A DNA stretch of 64,000 nt from Thalassocella blandensis (GTDB lineage: Bacteria; Pseudomonadota; Gammaproteobacteria; Pseudomonadales; Cellvibrionaceae), in NCBI GenBank assembly GCA_902141825.1, contig CABFPG010000003.1, forward strand, positions 372,001 to 436,000, given 5' to 3'. The notes beneath the pieces are model-generated. The model had not been told where the DNA came from. It ran no database searches and was given only the letters and a program-made list of their open reading frames with translations. The position numbers were made by a program, and so were the translations under genes. Below are positions 55,839-64,000 of the stretch, in pieces. Each line of letters starts with the position of its first letter. The first letter of the stretch is position 1.

Positions 55839-57047
55839 ATGAATATACGAAAACTTATATTTATAAAAAGTTTAGTTTTTATACTAACGTCCCTCTTTCT
55901 TGCAAAGAACCTTTACGCTGAAGCCCTGCTGAACGGCGTGACAACCCACTCCGAACTAGGCACTGAACAGTTTGTTGCAGGGCTGTTTGCCTCCACGCTG
56001 TCAAAAAACGCATCCTCCATCCTGACCGCCAATGAAGAGAAAGCCATTGAAGTCAGGGTGCTGGCGGATCGCTTATCCACTCGCCGCTTTAAACGTATGT
56101 GGATTGAAGGCATGGCGATTAACGCCAGCCCACAGGAACTGGAAAAGCAGGCCAACAACATGGCGGCCTTCAGTAATATGTTGCGAGTCAAGCTAAAACG
56201 CGGCGATATATTTGCCGTACGTCGCTCGGTTGATGATGTCAGCGTCTTGGTAAACGGCACACAGATAGGTTTGATCGAAGATCCTGCCTTTTTTGATTTG
56301 TTATTGCGCACCTGGATCGGCCCTGTGCCACTTTCCTCTGATTTTCGGGACGAATTACTGTCCGAAGGGGTGATTAAATCCGGGCCGCTGGCTTTATTCG
56401 AGCAAACAGCTCCGACAGCAGAGCGCCGTGATGCCATTGCCGCAGCCATCGGACCGGTAACCTCCACCACAAGCGAATCAACGAAAGCCGCGGCTGCGGC
56501 CGCTGCAACGACCGTAGCAGCAGTCAAACCCAAGATCGACGTCCCCGCTCCCGGCCTTCCCAAAGCGGACCAAACAAAAATTGCTTTAGCGCCACCAAAG
56601 GTAGACACACCAACCGCAACCCCCACGCCTGAAGCCACCCCCAAAGCGACGCCAACACCGCAAAAAGTTGCCATCGCCCCCAAGCAGGAAATCTTGGACG
56701 AAAGCATTTTTGATGAAGAGGAAGATATTGAATTTACGGCGGAAAGCCTGTTGAAAGAACAGCTGTATTACACGCAACTGGCCAAATATACCCACAAGTT
56801 TTTGCAGTATCCGCAACGCGCCTGGGATAGAGGACGAGAAGGTAATATTCGCCTGCGTGTCACAATTGACCGTGATGGCAAAGTGATTAATACCGAATTG
56901 CTGGAAGAAGCCCGCTATCGCTCACTTAACCGCGAAGCTCAAGATGCCGTCAAACGCGCGAGCCCTTATCCGCCGATGCCGGAGGAAGTATCTGGCAAGG
57001 ATTACAGTTTTACATTCCGTGTAGCGTTTAAGATTGTAAACCGATAA
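55839..57047 (+). CDS. Fusion: chalcone-isomerase-like domain + TonB C-terminal domain
   Basis: 402 aa. An N-terminal signal peptide or anchor (LIFIKSLVFILTSLFLAKNLYA) is followed by a domain (about 30-185) resembling the chalcone-isomerase-like (Chalcone_3) family: FVAGLFASTLS, AIEVRVLADRLSTRRFKRMWIEGM, NGTQIGLIEDPAFFDLLLRTWIGPVPLSSDFRDELL. A Pro/Thr/Ala-rich linker (about 200-290) leads to a TonB C-domain (about 315-402: RGREGNIRLRVTIDRDGKVINTELLEEA, PYPPMPEE). ATG 55839 has GGAG. If the signal is cleaved, this TonB domain is not anchored in the inner membrane, unlike normal TonB. Function unknown. Confidence 0.85.
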   Translation: MNIRKLIFIKSLVFILTSLFLAKNLYAEALLNGVTTHSELGTEQFVAGLFASTLSKNASSILTANEEKAIEVRVLADRLSTRRFKRMWIEGMAINASPQELEKQANNMAAFSNMLRVKLKRGDIFAVRRSVDDVSVLVNGTQIGLIEDPAFFDLLLRTWIGPVPLSSDFRDELLSEGVIKSGPLALFEQTAPTAERRDAIAAAIGPVTSTTSESTKAAAAAAATTVAAVKPKIDVPAPGLPKADQTKIALAPPKVDTPTATPTPEATPKATPTPQKVAIAPKQEILDESIFDEEEDIEFTAESLLKEQLYYTQLAKYTHKFLQYPQRAWDRGREGNIRLRVTIDRDGKVINTELLEEARYRSLNREAQDAVKRASPYPPMPEEVSGKDYSFTFRVAFKIVNR

Positions 57048-57057
57048 AGCAAAACCA

Positions 57058-57102
57058 CCAGCCATAAAAAAACCGCAGCGAATGCGGTTTTTTTATGGCT
57101 GG
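57058..57102. terminator. Perfect 20-bp palindromic terminator
   Basis: A 20-bp arm (57058-57077) and its exact complement (57083-57102) enclose loop GCGAA; the core is AAAAAAACCGCA / TGCGGTTTTTTT. Works in both directions for the two convergent genes. The arm length is exceptional for this window. Confidence 0.93.
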
Positions 57103-57127
57103 AAAAAGGGAAATACAGGCAACATCT

Positions 57128-57694
57128 TTATTGCCGACAAGCTAGATCCTGCAAGCGTTCAAGAATTACCCGCCGAATATCAGCAATTTCCATCTCCGAC
57201 ATCCCCGTCATACTGCTTAATGACAGAGAGTGTAAATGCAGACACGGGGTTTTCGTATCGAGTTCCCGCAAATCACCTTTCACCAGTACCGGTAAAAAAG
57301 GCTTATCCGGAGGCCGTTTACGGTTTATCAGGTTCAACCCAACTTCCAGCGGTACTTTACGAGTTTGTGAGCTATCACTTTTAAGGGGAATGATAATATT
57401 CAAACGCCCACGCGGATCATCTGCACGAGACGGAACCAGCAACAAACCGGTCGGCTTACAGGCTTCTTCAGGTATGCCGTGAAAAGTATCGTGGTGAACA
57501 TAGGGGTTTGGCAGAATAACCAGTTTTCTGTTTTCTTCCTGCGGAAAAAAGATATTGTAATTGGTGTACAACTGAGAAACCGAGCCGGAATAAACACAAA
57601 GTTTATTTTCGAAGCTCAGCACAAACTTTTGCGCAAGTTGCTGTCGCGCAAACTGGTCCAGGTCCCAAACAAGATCATTGTTATTCTGCTGCAT
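57128..57694 (-). CDS. Hypothetical cytoplasmic protein
   Basis: 188 aa, not recognised. Starts MQQNNNDLVWDLDQFARQQL; the middle has beta-rich stretches (KLVILPNPYVHHDTFHG, GRLNIIIPLK) and the end is helical (MSEMEIADIRRVILERLQDLACR). No signal peptide or membrane span. ATG 57694. Nothing nearby indicates a role; codon use looks like that of its neighbours and terminators bound it, so it is likely a true gene. Confidence 0.7.
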   Translation of the reverse strand: MQQNNNDLVWDLDQFARQQLAQKFVLSFENKLCVYSGSVSQLYTNYNIFFPQEENRKLVILPNPYVHHDTFHGIPEEACKPTGLLLVPSRADDPRGRLNIIIPLKSDSSQTRKVPLEVGLNLINRKRPPDKPFLPVLVKGDLRELDTKTPCLHLHSLSLSSMTGMSEMEIADIRRVILERLQDLACRQ

Positions 57695-58077
57695 ATAAAT
57701 CCTAGTCTGAGGTAATACCTTTGTGATTAACTGAATATTGCGTTCAACAATTAACCACGTGGAAATTCAATTAACACCTCAATAAGAACATTAATTCAGT
57801 CGAAACGATACCTGCGGCAATTTCAAATATTTTAACGACATACAAAATATAAACCATTTCTCGCGGCTTATCTGGCTAGAGACAAAATTACTTTTGATTA
57901 TTCGCCCTAAAGTAATTTAAGCGTCAAAGATGGCTTTCTGCAAACTTGGTCGTTCAATCTCACGAAAAAGATCATCAATCTGAAAGCACGAACAGACATG
58001 CGTGCTAAATTAAAGAAGGGGCAGTCAAAAGCCAAACTGCCTGCCACACATAAATTCGATTAAATGAGTCGCCGCTT
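57695..58077. other. Intergenic region before the HDOD gene
   Basis: 383 bp between divergent genes; promoters for both must be here. No repeat, operator or small gene was seen. Confidence 0.5.
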
Positions 58078-58941
58078 ATGTCCCACAGCAATTCCTTTGT
58101 TTTAGTGAGTGAAAAACTGAGTCAACGTATTGGAGGCGATAAGCTGGAAGTGCCAATGTTGCCCGAAGTGGCTGGCAAAGTTGTGCGATTAACGCAAGAT
58201 CCCGACTCTGATGCCAGTGACCTGGCAAAACTCATTCAAAGTGACCAGACACTGGCGGGACATGTAATGCGCGTGGCAAATTCCGCCGCGTACAGTCCCA
58301 ACAGTTCCATGGTTTCGCTCCAGCAGGCCATTACGCGACTGGGGATGAAAATTATTACTGAAATTGCTCTGGCTGCGTCAATTACGACCTCACTATTTAA
58401 TACTCCCGGCTTCGAAAATCATATTGCCTATATTATTAAATATTCCCTTGCCTCAGGTTTGTGGGCCAAAGAAGTGGCGAGAGCTTGTCGCAAAAATGTT
58501 GAGGCCGCGTTTCTTTCCGGCTTGCTGCATGATATTGGTCGACCGGTCGCGGTGCAGTGCGCCATGGAAGTTTGCAAAGAACTAGGCATAACACTCTCAA
58601 AGGATGAAGTGCTGGAACTGGAGAATCAATTCCAGCGGGAGATTGGTGTCAAAGTGGTAGAACAATGGGAAATGCCAACATCAGTCTGCCATGTAGTGCA
58701 ATATTTCGATGCATACCAGGAACCACACAGCGCGCAAAATCTTACGATGAGCGTTGTGGCCGGCGCGCTCATTTCCAGCCATTTTATGTGTGAAGCCGAA
58801 GGCCGGGACAACTGCATGAGTAAAGAAGAACTATGTAGCCAGGCGGTATTGGCCGACTTAAATTTATATCAGGATGAAATACAGGCGCTGCTCGATAAAG
58901 GCGACGATGTCATGTCTACACTCGAGGTGATGTCTTCATGA
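58078..58941 (+). CDS. HDOD-domain signalling protein
   Basis: 287 aa. The HDOD domain spans about residues 20-215 (LPEVAGKVVRLTQDPDSDASDLAKLIQSDQTLAGHVMRVANSAAY, then FLSGLLHDIGRPVA with an HD pair). Such proteins often act in stress or c-di-GMP-linked signalling, but with no fixed enzymatic activity. The last four bases (ATGA) overlap the sthA start, so the two are translated together, tying this protein to redox balance. Confidence 0.9.
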   Translation: MSHSNSFVLVSEKLSQRIGGDKLEVPMLPEVAGKVVRLTQDPDSDASDLAKLIQSDQTLAGHVMRVANSAAYSPNSSMVSLQQAITRLGMKIITEIALAASITTSLFNTPGFENHIAYIIKYSLASGLWAKEVARACRKNVEAAFLSGLLHDIGRPVAVQCAMEVCKELGITLSKDEVLELENQFQREIGVKVVEQWEMPTSVCHVVQYFDAYQEPHSAQNLTMSVVAGALISSHFMCEAEGRDNCMSKEELCSQAVLADLNLYQDEIQALLDKGDDVMSTLEVMSS

Positions 58942-60344
58942 GTGCCGCCCAATATGATCTGATTGTTATCGGCAGCGGCCCAGCGGGGCAAAAAGCCGCC
59001 GTGCAGGCAGCCAAGAGAGGAAGCTCGGTTGCACTTATCGAAAGAGGAAAAGAACTGGGAGGCTCTTGTGTCCATCGCGGCACAATACCGTCCAAAACGT
59101 TGCGTGAAAATGCCCTGCGCGTAAAGAACATGCGCATGAATGCCGCCATTGCCAATTTTGAACTGGCCGAAGACTTAGAGTTAGTCACCCTCATCAGTCG
59201 CCTGGAAGAAGTGCTTGATGCACACGACCAATACATGCGTCGACAACTGGAGAGAAACAAGGTTACCGTCATTCACGGTCGGGCTCAGTTTATTTCTGCC
59301 ACTGAAGTGGAAATAACTCAGGTACGCGGCGACAAACAGCTATTGCAGGGTAAACATTTTGTGATAGCAACGGGATCATATCCACGCAACCCTGACAATA
59401 TTGAAATTGATCATGAAAACCTGTTCGACAGCGATTCAATATTGTCGATGATGTATTTACCCAAAAGTTTGACAGTACTTGGCGGCGGCGTTATCGCCAG
59501 TGAATATGCATCCATATTTCAGGCTTTGGGGGTCAAGGTCACCATGATCGATAAATACCCCTCACCACTGGGATTTCTCGATGAAGATTTAACGCAAAAG
59601 TTCGTCAGTGCTTTTGAACATATGGGTGGGACCTGGCTCGGCAGTAAACAGGTGACGCGGGCGTATTGGAACAACTTTGATAAAACAGTTACCGAGTGTG
59701 ATGACGGCACCGTTATTGAAAGTGAAAAATTACTCTGTGCAGCTGGACGGTTGGCCAACGTCGACCACCTCTGTATTGAAAACGCAGGCTTACAGTTAAA
59801 CGAACGCGGGCTGATCAGTGTGAATGATCACCTGCAAACCACAGTACCTACTATTTATGCAGCAGGTGATGTTATAGGTCCACCATCGCTTGCCTCAGCA
59901 TCTATGGAACAAGGACGACGGGCCAGTTGCAATGCCATGGGCATTGCTGTTGGAGAAATGCAAAGTCTCATTCCCTCGGGAATCTATTCCATCCCGGAAT
60001 TATCTTCGGTCGGTTTAAGTGAAACGCAAGCGCGAAAAGCCTTTGGTGATGTGCTGGTAGGTGTGTCGAATTTTGAAGAGATTGCCCGTGGTCAGATTTC
60101 CGGGATTCAAGATGGAATGCTGAAAATAGTATGTGACAGTGACGGCATGCGAGTACTGGGTGTGATGATTGTTGGCGAGGGTGCGACGGAATTAATTCAC
60201 ATTGGCCAGATGGCCCTAATTTCGGAAGCCAATGTTGATATCTTTGTCGAAAGTATTTTTAACTTCCCCACCCTGGCAGAAGCCTATCGCGTTGCCGCGT
60301 TAGATATTATTGGCCAGCGAGCGACACAACGTTCCAGTTACTAG
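58938..60344 (+). CDS. sthA: Soluble pyridine nucleotide transhydrogenase
   Basis: FAD flavoprotein transferring hydride between NADPH and NAD+. 468 aa; FAD motif VIGSGPAGQKAA, redox region GGSCVHRGTIPSKTLRE where the second Cys of the disulfide family is replaced by Thr, as in SthA; NAD motif VLGGGVIASEYA; YAAGDVIGPPSLAS and the dimer domain. This Thr separates it from lipoamide dehydrogenase and glutathione reductase. It would oxidise surplus NADPH. Confidence 0.94.
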   Translation: MSAAQYDLIVIGSGPAGQKAAVQAAKRGSSVALIERGKELGGSCVHRGTIPSKTLRENALRVKNMRMNAAIANFELAEDLELVTLISRLEEVLDAHDQYMRRQLERNKVTVIHGRAQFISATEVEITQVRGDKQLLQGKHFVIATGSYPRNPDNIEIDHENLFDSDSILSMMYLPKSLTVLGGGVIASEYASIFQALGVKVTMIDKYPSPLGFLDEDLTQKFVSAFEHMGGTWLGSKQVTRAYWNNFDKTVTECDDGTVIESEKLLCAAGRLANVDHLCIENAGLQLNERGLISVNDHLQTTVPTIYAAGDVIGPPSLASASMEQGRRASCNAMGIAVGEMQSLIPSGIYSIPELSSVGLSETQARKAFGDVLVGVSNFEEIARGQISGIQDGMLKIVCDSDGMRVLGVMIVGEGATELIHIGQMALISEANVDIFVESIFNFPTLAEAYRVAALDIIGQRATQRSSY

Positions 60345-60413
60345 CTCGCTGAACTTATTTTAGCTTCCCTCTTTCCGGCAGGATGCTCGATGAGAATTCC
60401 CTGCTCAAGAATT

Positions 60414-61517
60414 TTATTTATCCACAGGAGCCGCTTCGGCAAAACTTGCATCTTCAGCGGCACCGAGCATGCGCAACTCGTCGCGGTGAGGCGGTTGGTA
60501 GATATCCGAACCGGCACTAAGCATTATCGCAATCCAGCGAGTATCCTCAGAACTTTCCAACGCGATCTTGACTGTCATGGTCAAAGGAATGGATAAGAGC
60601 ATACCGATCGGCCCTAACACCCAGCCCCAGAATACCAAGGACAAAAACACCACGAGCGTCGAGAGATTTAAGCCTTTCCCCATCATACGAGGTTCAAGAA
60701 TATTACCCACCCCGAAATTGACGACCAAGAAACCGATGCCGGTTAACACCGCTTCGCCAACCCCCAGTTGAATTAGCGCAAGCAATACCGCAGGCACCGC
60801 AGCAATGATGGACCCCAGGGTGGGAACAAAGTTAAGCAGGAAAGCCAGCATGCCCCACAAAATAAAATAGTCGACTCCCAGTATCCACAACCAAACAAGA
60901 ATCAACGCCCCGGTCAGTAAACTCATCAGAGACTTAATCGCCATATAACGATTAACGCCAGAGGTAAATAAATGAATCGCATCAAGGGTTTTTTTTGTGC
61001 CTAACGCGTGGATCTTCTGAGTAAAACCCACCTCCTCAGCCAAAATAAATACCACCGTCAAAAAAATCAGAAAGGCGTTAGTCATCATGTTACCTAACTG
61101 CGCCAGCGTATTTCCCGCCATGGATAGAGCCGCAGACGGATTAAAGCTTTCACGCAATTGCCCCGCGTCCACGTTGACACCGAGTGATTGCAAATAGGTA
61201 AATAAATTGGCCGTTAATGCAGTGAGACGCTTCTGGTAATCAGGTAGATCCTGGCGAAAGTCAGCAATAGATGAGCCGACAATCGCTCCCACCACAACCC
61301 CGCTAATGACAATAGTGGAAATAACAACGAGCATCGCGAGCCAGTTGGGCAGCCCGCGTTTTTGCAACCAGATAAGCGGCGGGGTGCATATTACGGCGAT
61401 AAATAATGACAGGAGAAAAGGCACTAACAGGGTTTCCGCCGCTCGCATTCCCGCGACAACAATTATGAAGCACGCCATAACAAACAGTGTTCGTGCAACT
61501 GGTGATTGATTTTCCAT
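60414..61517 (-). CDS. AI-2E family transporter (PerM-like permease)
   Basis: 367 aa with about eight membrane segments and the family core GVDYFILWGMLAFLLNFVPTLGSIIAAVPAVLLAL, plus GNILEPRMMGKGLNLSTLVVFLSLVFWGWVLGPIGMLLSIPLT near the end. Members have been linked with export of AI-2 or with ion antiport; the substrate here is open. A perfect AGGAG precedes ATG 61517. The prfC stop lies 29 bp upstream, so readthrough from prfC is possible. Confidence 0.93.
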   Translation of the reverse strand: MENQSPVARTLFVMACFIIVVAGMRAAETLLVPFLLSLFIAVICTPPLIWLQKRGLPNWLAMLVVISTIVISGVVVGAIVGSSIADFRQDLPDYQKRLTALTANLFTYLQSLGVNVDAGQLRESFNPSAALSMAGNTLAQLGNMMTNAFLIFLTVVFILAEEVGFTQKIHALGTKKTLDAIHLFTSGVNRYMAIKSLMSLLTGALILVWLWILGVDYFILWGMLAFLLNFVPTLGSIIAAVPAVLLALIQLGVGEAVLTGIGFLVVNFGVGNILEPRMMGKGLNLSTLVVFLSLVFWGWVLGPIGMLLSIPLTMTVKIALESSEDTRWIAIMLSAGSDIYQPPHRDELRMLGAAEDASFAEAAPVDK

Positions 61518-61546
61518 GCTTTCTCCTGTGTTTGTATTATCCGCGA

Positions 61547-63130
61547 TTAATGCTCACGTGTTGCGTGGAACTCAACTTCCGGGTAGCGCTCCTGGCTCAA
61601 CGACAAATTTACGCGCGTAGGCGCGAGGTAAGTCAAATGGCCGCCGCCATCAATGGCGAGATTTTCAGAACATTTCTTCTTAAATTCTGCAAATTTTTTC
61701 TCATCCGCAGACTCAACCCAGCGCGCCGTGTTGACATTAACAGGTTCGTAAATCGCTTCCACTTTGTACTCATCTTTTAAACGATAGGCCACCACTTCAA
61801 ATTGCAGCACCCCTACCGCACCAACAACAATATCGTTGTTGTTCAAAGGGAAAAATACCTGAGTAGAGCCTTCTTCTGATAACTGCTGCAAACCTTTTTG
61901 CAGCTGTTTGGTTTTCAGAGGGTCTTTCAGGCGAATGCGCCGAAACAGTTCCGGAGCAAAGTGCGGTATGCCGGTAAACTTGAGGCTTTCACCTTCGCTA
62001 AAGGTATCCCCGATTTGAATAGTGCCATGGTTATGAAGGCCTATAATATCCCCGGAGATGGCTTCTTCCACGTGACTGCGGTCCCCCGCTAAGAAGGTTA
62101 CCGCATCCGCAATTTTGACGTCTTTGCCAATCCGTACGTGCCGCATTTTCATGCCCTGCGTGTACTTTCCGGAACAAATACGCATGAAGGCAATACGGTC
62201 GCGATGTTTTGGGTCCATATTGGCCTGAATTTTAAAAACGAAACCACTGAATTTGTTTTCATTGGCTTCAACGATGCGCACATCGGTTGCTCGGGACTGT
62301 GGTGCAGGCGCCCACTCCACAAACCCATCCAGCATTTCACGTACGCCAAAATTGCCCAACGCCGTGCCAAAAAATACCGGGGTTTGACGTCCCGCGAGAT
62401 ACTCATCCAAATCAAATTCGTGAGTAGCGCCGCGCACCAGTTCAATCTCTTCGCGCACATCATCCGCGTATGAACCCAACAAAGTGTCGAACTCCGGATT
62501 ATCCACGCCTTGAATCTGAATATCTTCCGGGATGGTATGTCCCTGTCCCTGCTTAAATACATGAATGGTATCGGTGTACAGGTTGTACACGCCTTTAAAG
62601 CCTTTCCCCATGCCCAACGGCCAGTTGATGGGGGCGGCGGCAATTTTTAATACGTCTTCAATTTCATCCATTACCTCAATTGGGTCACGAATATCGCGAT
62701 CCATTTTGTTAACAAATGAGAGTATCGGTGTATCGCGCAGGCGGCAGACTTCCATTAATTTAATCGTGCGATCCTCTACCCCTTTTGCACCGTCAATCAC
62801 CATTAAGACGGAGTCAACTGCGGTCAATGTACGATAGGTGTCTTCAGAGAAATCCTCGTGCCCCGGTGTATCAAGCAGGTTCACCACGCGGTTCTTATAA
62901 GGAAACTGCATGACCGATGAAGTCACGGAAATTCCCCGCTCCTGCTCCATCGTCATCCAGTCCGATTTCGCATGAGGGCCACGCTTACCTTTTACAGAAC
63001 CCGCCAGCTGTATCGCGTTGCCGAACAGCAAGAGCTTTTCCGTTATCGTTGTTTTACCCGCATCCGGGTGAGAAATAATGGCGAAGGTTCTTCGCTTTTT
63101 CATCTCGGGTGTTTTTTCTTCTGAAGTCAT
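61547..63130 (-). CDS. prfC: Peptide chain release factor 3
   Basis: Translational GTPase that recycles RF1/RF2 after peptide release. 527 aa with the G1 region [15 protein letters not shown], switch [14 protein letters not shown]3 [14 protein letters not shown] and G4 FVNKMDR; the length and [15 protein letters not shown] segment are specific for RF3. ATG 63130. First of the pair with the AI-2E permease. Confidence 0.96.
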   Translation of the reverse strand: MTSEEKTPEMKKRRTFAIISHPDAGKTTITEKLLLFGNAIQLAGSVKGKRGPHAKSDWMTMEQERGISVTSSVMQFPYKNRVVNLLDTPGHEDFSEDTYRTLTAVDSVLMVIDGAKGVEDRTIKLMEVCRLRDTPILSFVNKMDRDIRDPIEVMDEIEDVLKIAAAPINWPLGMGKGFKGVYNLYTDTIHVFKQGQGHTIPEDIQIQGVDNPEFDTLLGSYADDVREEIELVRGATHEFDLDEYLAGRQTPVFFGTALGNFGVREMLDGFVEWAPAPQSRATDVRIVEANENKFSGFVFKIQANMDPKHRDRIAFMRICSGKYTQGMKMRHVRIGKDVKIADAVTFLAGDRSHVEEAISGDIIGLHNHGTIQIGDTFSEGESLKFTGIPHFAPELFRRIRLKDPLKTKQLQKGLQQLSEEGSTQVFFPLNNNDIVVGAVGVLQFEVVAYRLKDEYKVEAIYEPVNVNTARWVESADEKKFAEFKKKCSENLAIDGGGHLTYLAPTRVNLSLSQERYPEVEFHATREH

Positions 63131-63221
63131 AACGTCTTACAAATGGTAAAAGGCGCAAAGTATACCCAATTTCCGTGTGGGGAGCCTCTTTCCACGACGA
63201 AAATTCGTTGGAAAAGTGGGT

Positions 63222-63998
63222 TCAGGTAGATTTTATTGCAGTTGACTCTGGAGTTTGCGGCGCGCTTTTTCTGGAAACCGAGGCTATCGTTCGAACAATC
63301 CAAACATAGGCCAGGCTGCCCACCAGAATATTTGCGATGGCAATCGCCACAAAAATGCCGGTTAATCCCCACCAGTGGTTAAACACATACACTACAGGCC
63401 AAAGCAACACAATCACTCGGGCAATGGAAATTAGCATTCCCGGCAGGGGTTTACCTATGCCATTAAACGATGCATTCACAGCCATCACAATGCCATAGGC
63501 AAAATAGCTGACAGGTACAAACAATAAATACATGGCGATGGTGTCGATGACCTGAGCTTCGTCACTGAACATGCGTGCAATCGGGTAGCGTGCTAGTAAC
63601 AAAAAGAGCGCTACCGCCAAGCCTGAAACGAAACAAAATACGGCTGTTACGCGTTGAACTTCAGCCAGCCGCTGGAAATTCCCGGCGCCCAGGTTTTGTC
63701 CACAAAAAGGACCAATCACCGCAGAAAGGGCATAAAACAAAATTAACGCCATCGCTTCTACACGAGTTGCGGCACCGAATCCGGCCACAGCTTCCACACC
63801 ATGTTGCGCTACGATCGCGATTATGACGCTGCCCGAAACCGGGATAATCATATTTGTCCCCATCGCGGGCAACCCAACATGTAAAATACGTTTCCAGGAC
63901 TGAATACAGCGCTGCAGGCGAAAGGGATTGACCAGCAAGTGCATTCGAATATGAAAATGCCAGAACAGAATAAACATCGCCACAACGCGTACGATTAG
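63222..63998 (-). CDS. MATE-family efflux transporter, N-terminal part beyond window
   Basis: C-terminal about 259 aa of a Na+ or H+ coupled multidrug exporter, the frame remaining open to the window edge. Visible are SWKRILHVGLPAMGTNMIIPVSGSVIIAIVA, GFGAATRVEAMALILFYALSAVIGPFCGQNLGAG and further hydrophobic segments (about six). The repeat GxGxQNxGAG-like motif PFCGQNLGAGNF is the family signature. Substrate not readable. Confidence 0.92.
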   Translation of the reverse strand, partial: LIVRVVAMFILFWHFHIRMHLLVNPFRLQRCIQSWKRILHVGLPAMGTNMIIPVSGSVIIAIVAQHGVEAVAGFGAATRVEAMALILFYALSAVIGPFCGQNLGAGNFQRLAEVQRVTAVFCFVSGLAVALFLLLARYPIARMFSDEAQVIDTIAMYLLFVPVSYFAYGIVMAVNASFNGIGKPLPGMLISIARVIVLLWPVVYVFNHWWGLTGIFVAIAIANILVGSLAYVWIVRTIASVSRKSAPQTPESTAIKST

Positions 63999-64000
63999 TG

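Noticed and set aside
55913-56707. 264-codon minus-strand frame
   Set aside because: Antisense to the chalcone-isomerase-like/TonB fusion, which has a signal peptide, ribosome site and recognisable domains.

Overview
The window reads as chromosomal DNA of a gammaproteobacterium. Moderate GC, the long two-cone NrdA, a TonB-dependent receptor and the gene set point towards the Pseudomonas/Cellvibrionales side. That placement is inferred from protein resemblance and synteny recalled from Pseudomonas, not from a search. No rRNA, tRNA, insertion sequence, prophage or CRISPR array was seen.

Left part (1-29 kb). A housekeeping backbone is recognisable: pyrC (cut by the window edge), rnt, a 2-Cys peroxiredoxin, bfd, grxD, argD and argF. 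In Pseudomonas pyrC, rnt, the peroxiredoxin and bfd are neighbours. Here about 20 kb of lipid-type catabolic genes (1621-21839) lie between rnt and the peroxiredoxin. They comprise a TonB receptor, acyl-CoA ligase and quinone-reductase-like operon facing an AraC regulator; an iron alcohol dehydrogenase, a thioesterase and a membrane protein; an acyl-CoA dehydrogenase, MaoC and FadJ-like set; and a LysR-headed operon of histidine phosphatase, APH-type kinase, two SDRs and an ACAD11-like dehydrogenase. The last operon resembles the 4-hydroxyacyl-CoA phosphorylation/elimination module known from LvaA/LvaC and ACAD10/11. A large membrane Ser/Thr kinase sits between bfd and grxD.

Middle part (29-47 kb). 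nrdA and nrdB follow a long regulatory region with two perfect DnaA boxes and a pair of NrdR boxes 31 bp apart. Next come a hypothetical gene, a REC-GGDEF diguanylate cyclase, a Nudix hydrolase, gcvP, an orphan ExbD, an SOS-controlled dinB with an unusual insert, an AT-rich gap and a Lys/Ala-rich histone-like gene.

Right part (47-64 kb). A PilZ protein gene overlaps a secreted coiled-coil protein gene. Then come an RND efflux operon with a small membrane protein, an HTH-less cyclic-nucleotide-binding protein, a chalcone-isomerase-like/TonB C-terminal fusion behind a perfect CRP site, an HDOD protein coupled to sthA, an AI-2E family permease, prfC and a truncated MATE transporter.

A recurring oddity is that many intergenic gaps contain degenerate direct tandem arrays with periods of 14-17 bp (two simple duplications are 19 and 21 bp). 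The unit sequences differ, but the period and the placement beside gene ends recur.
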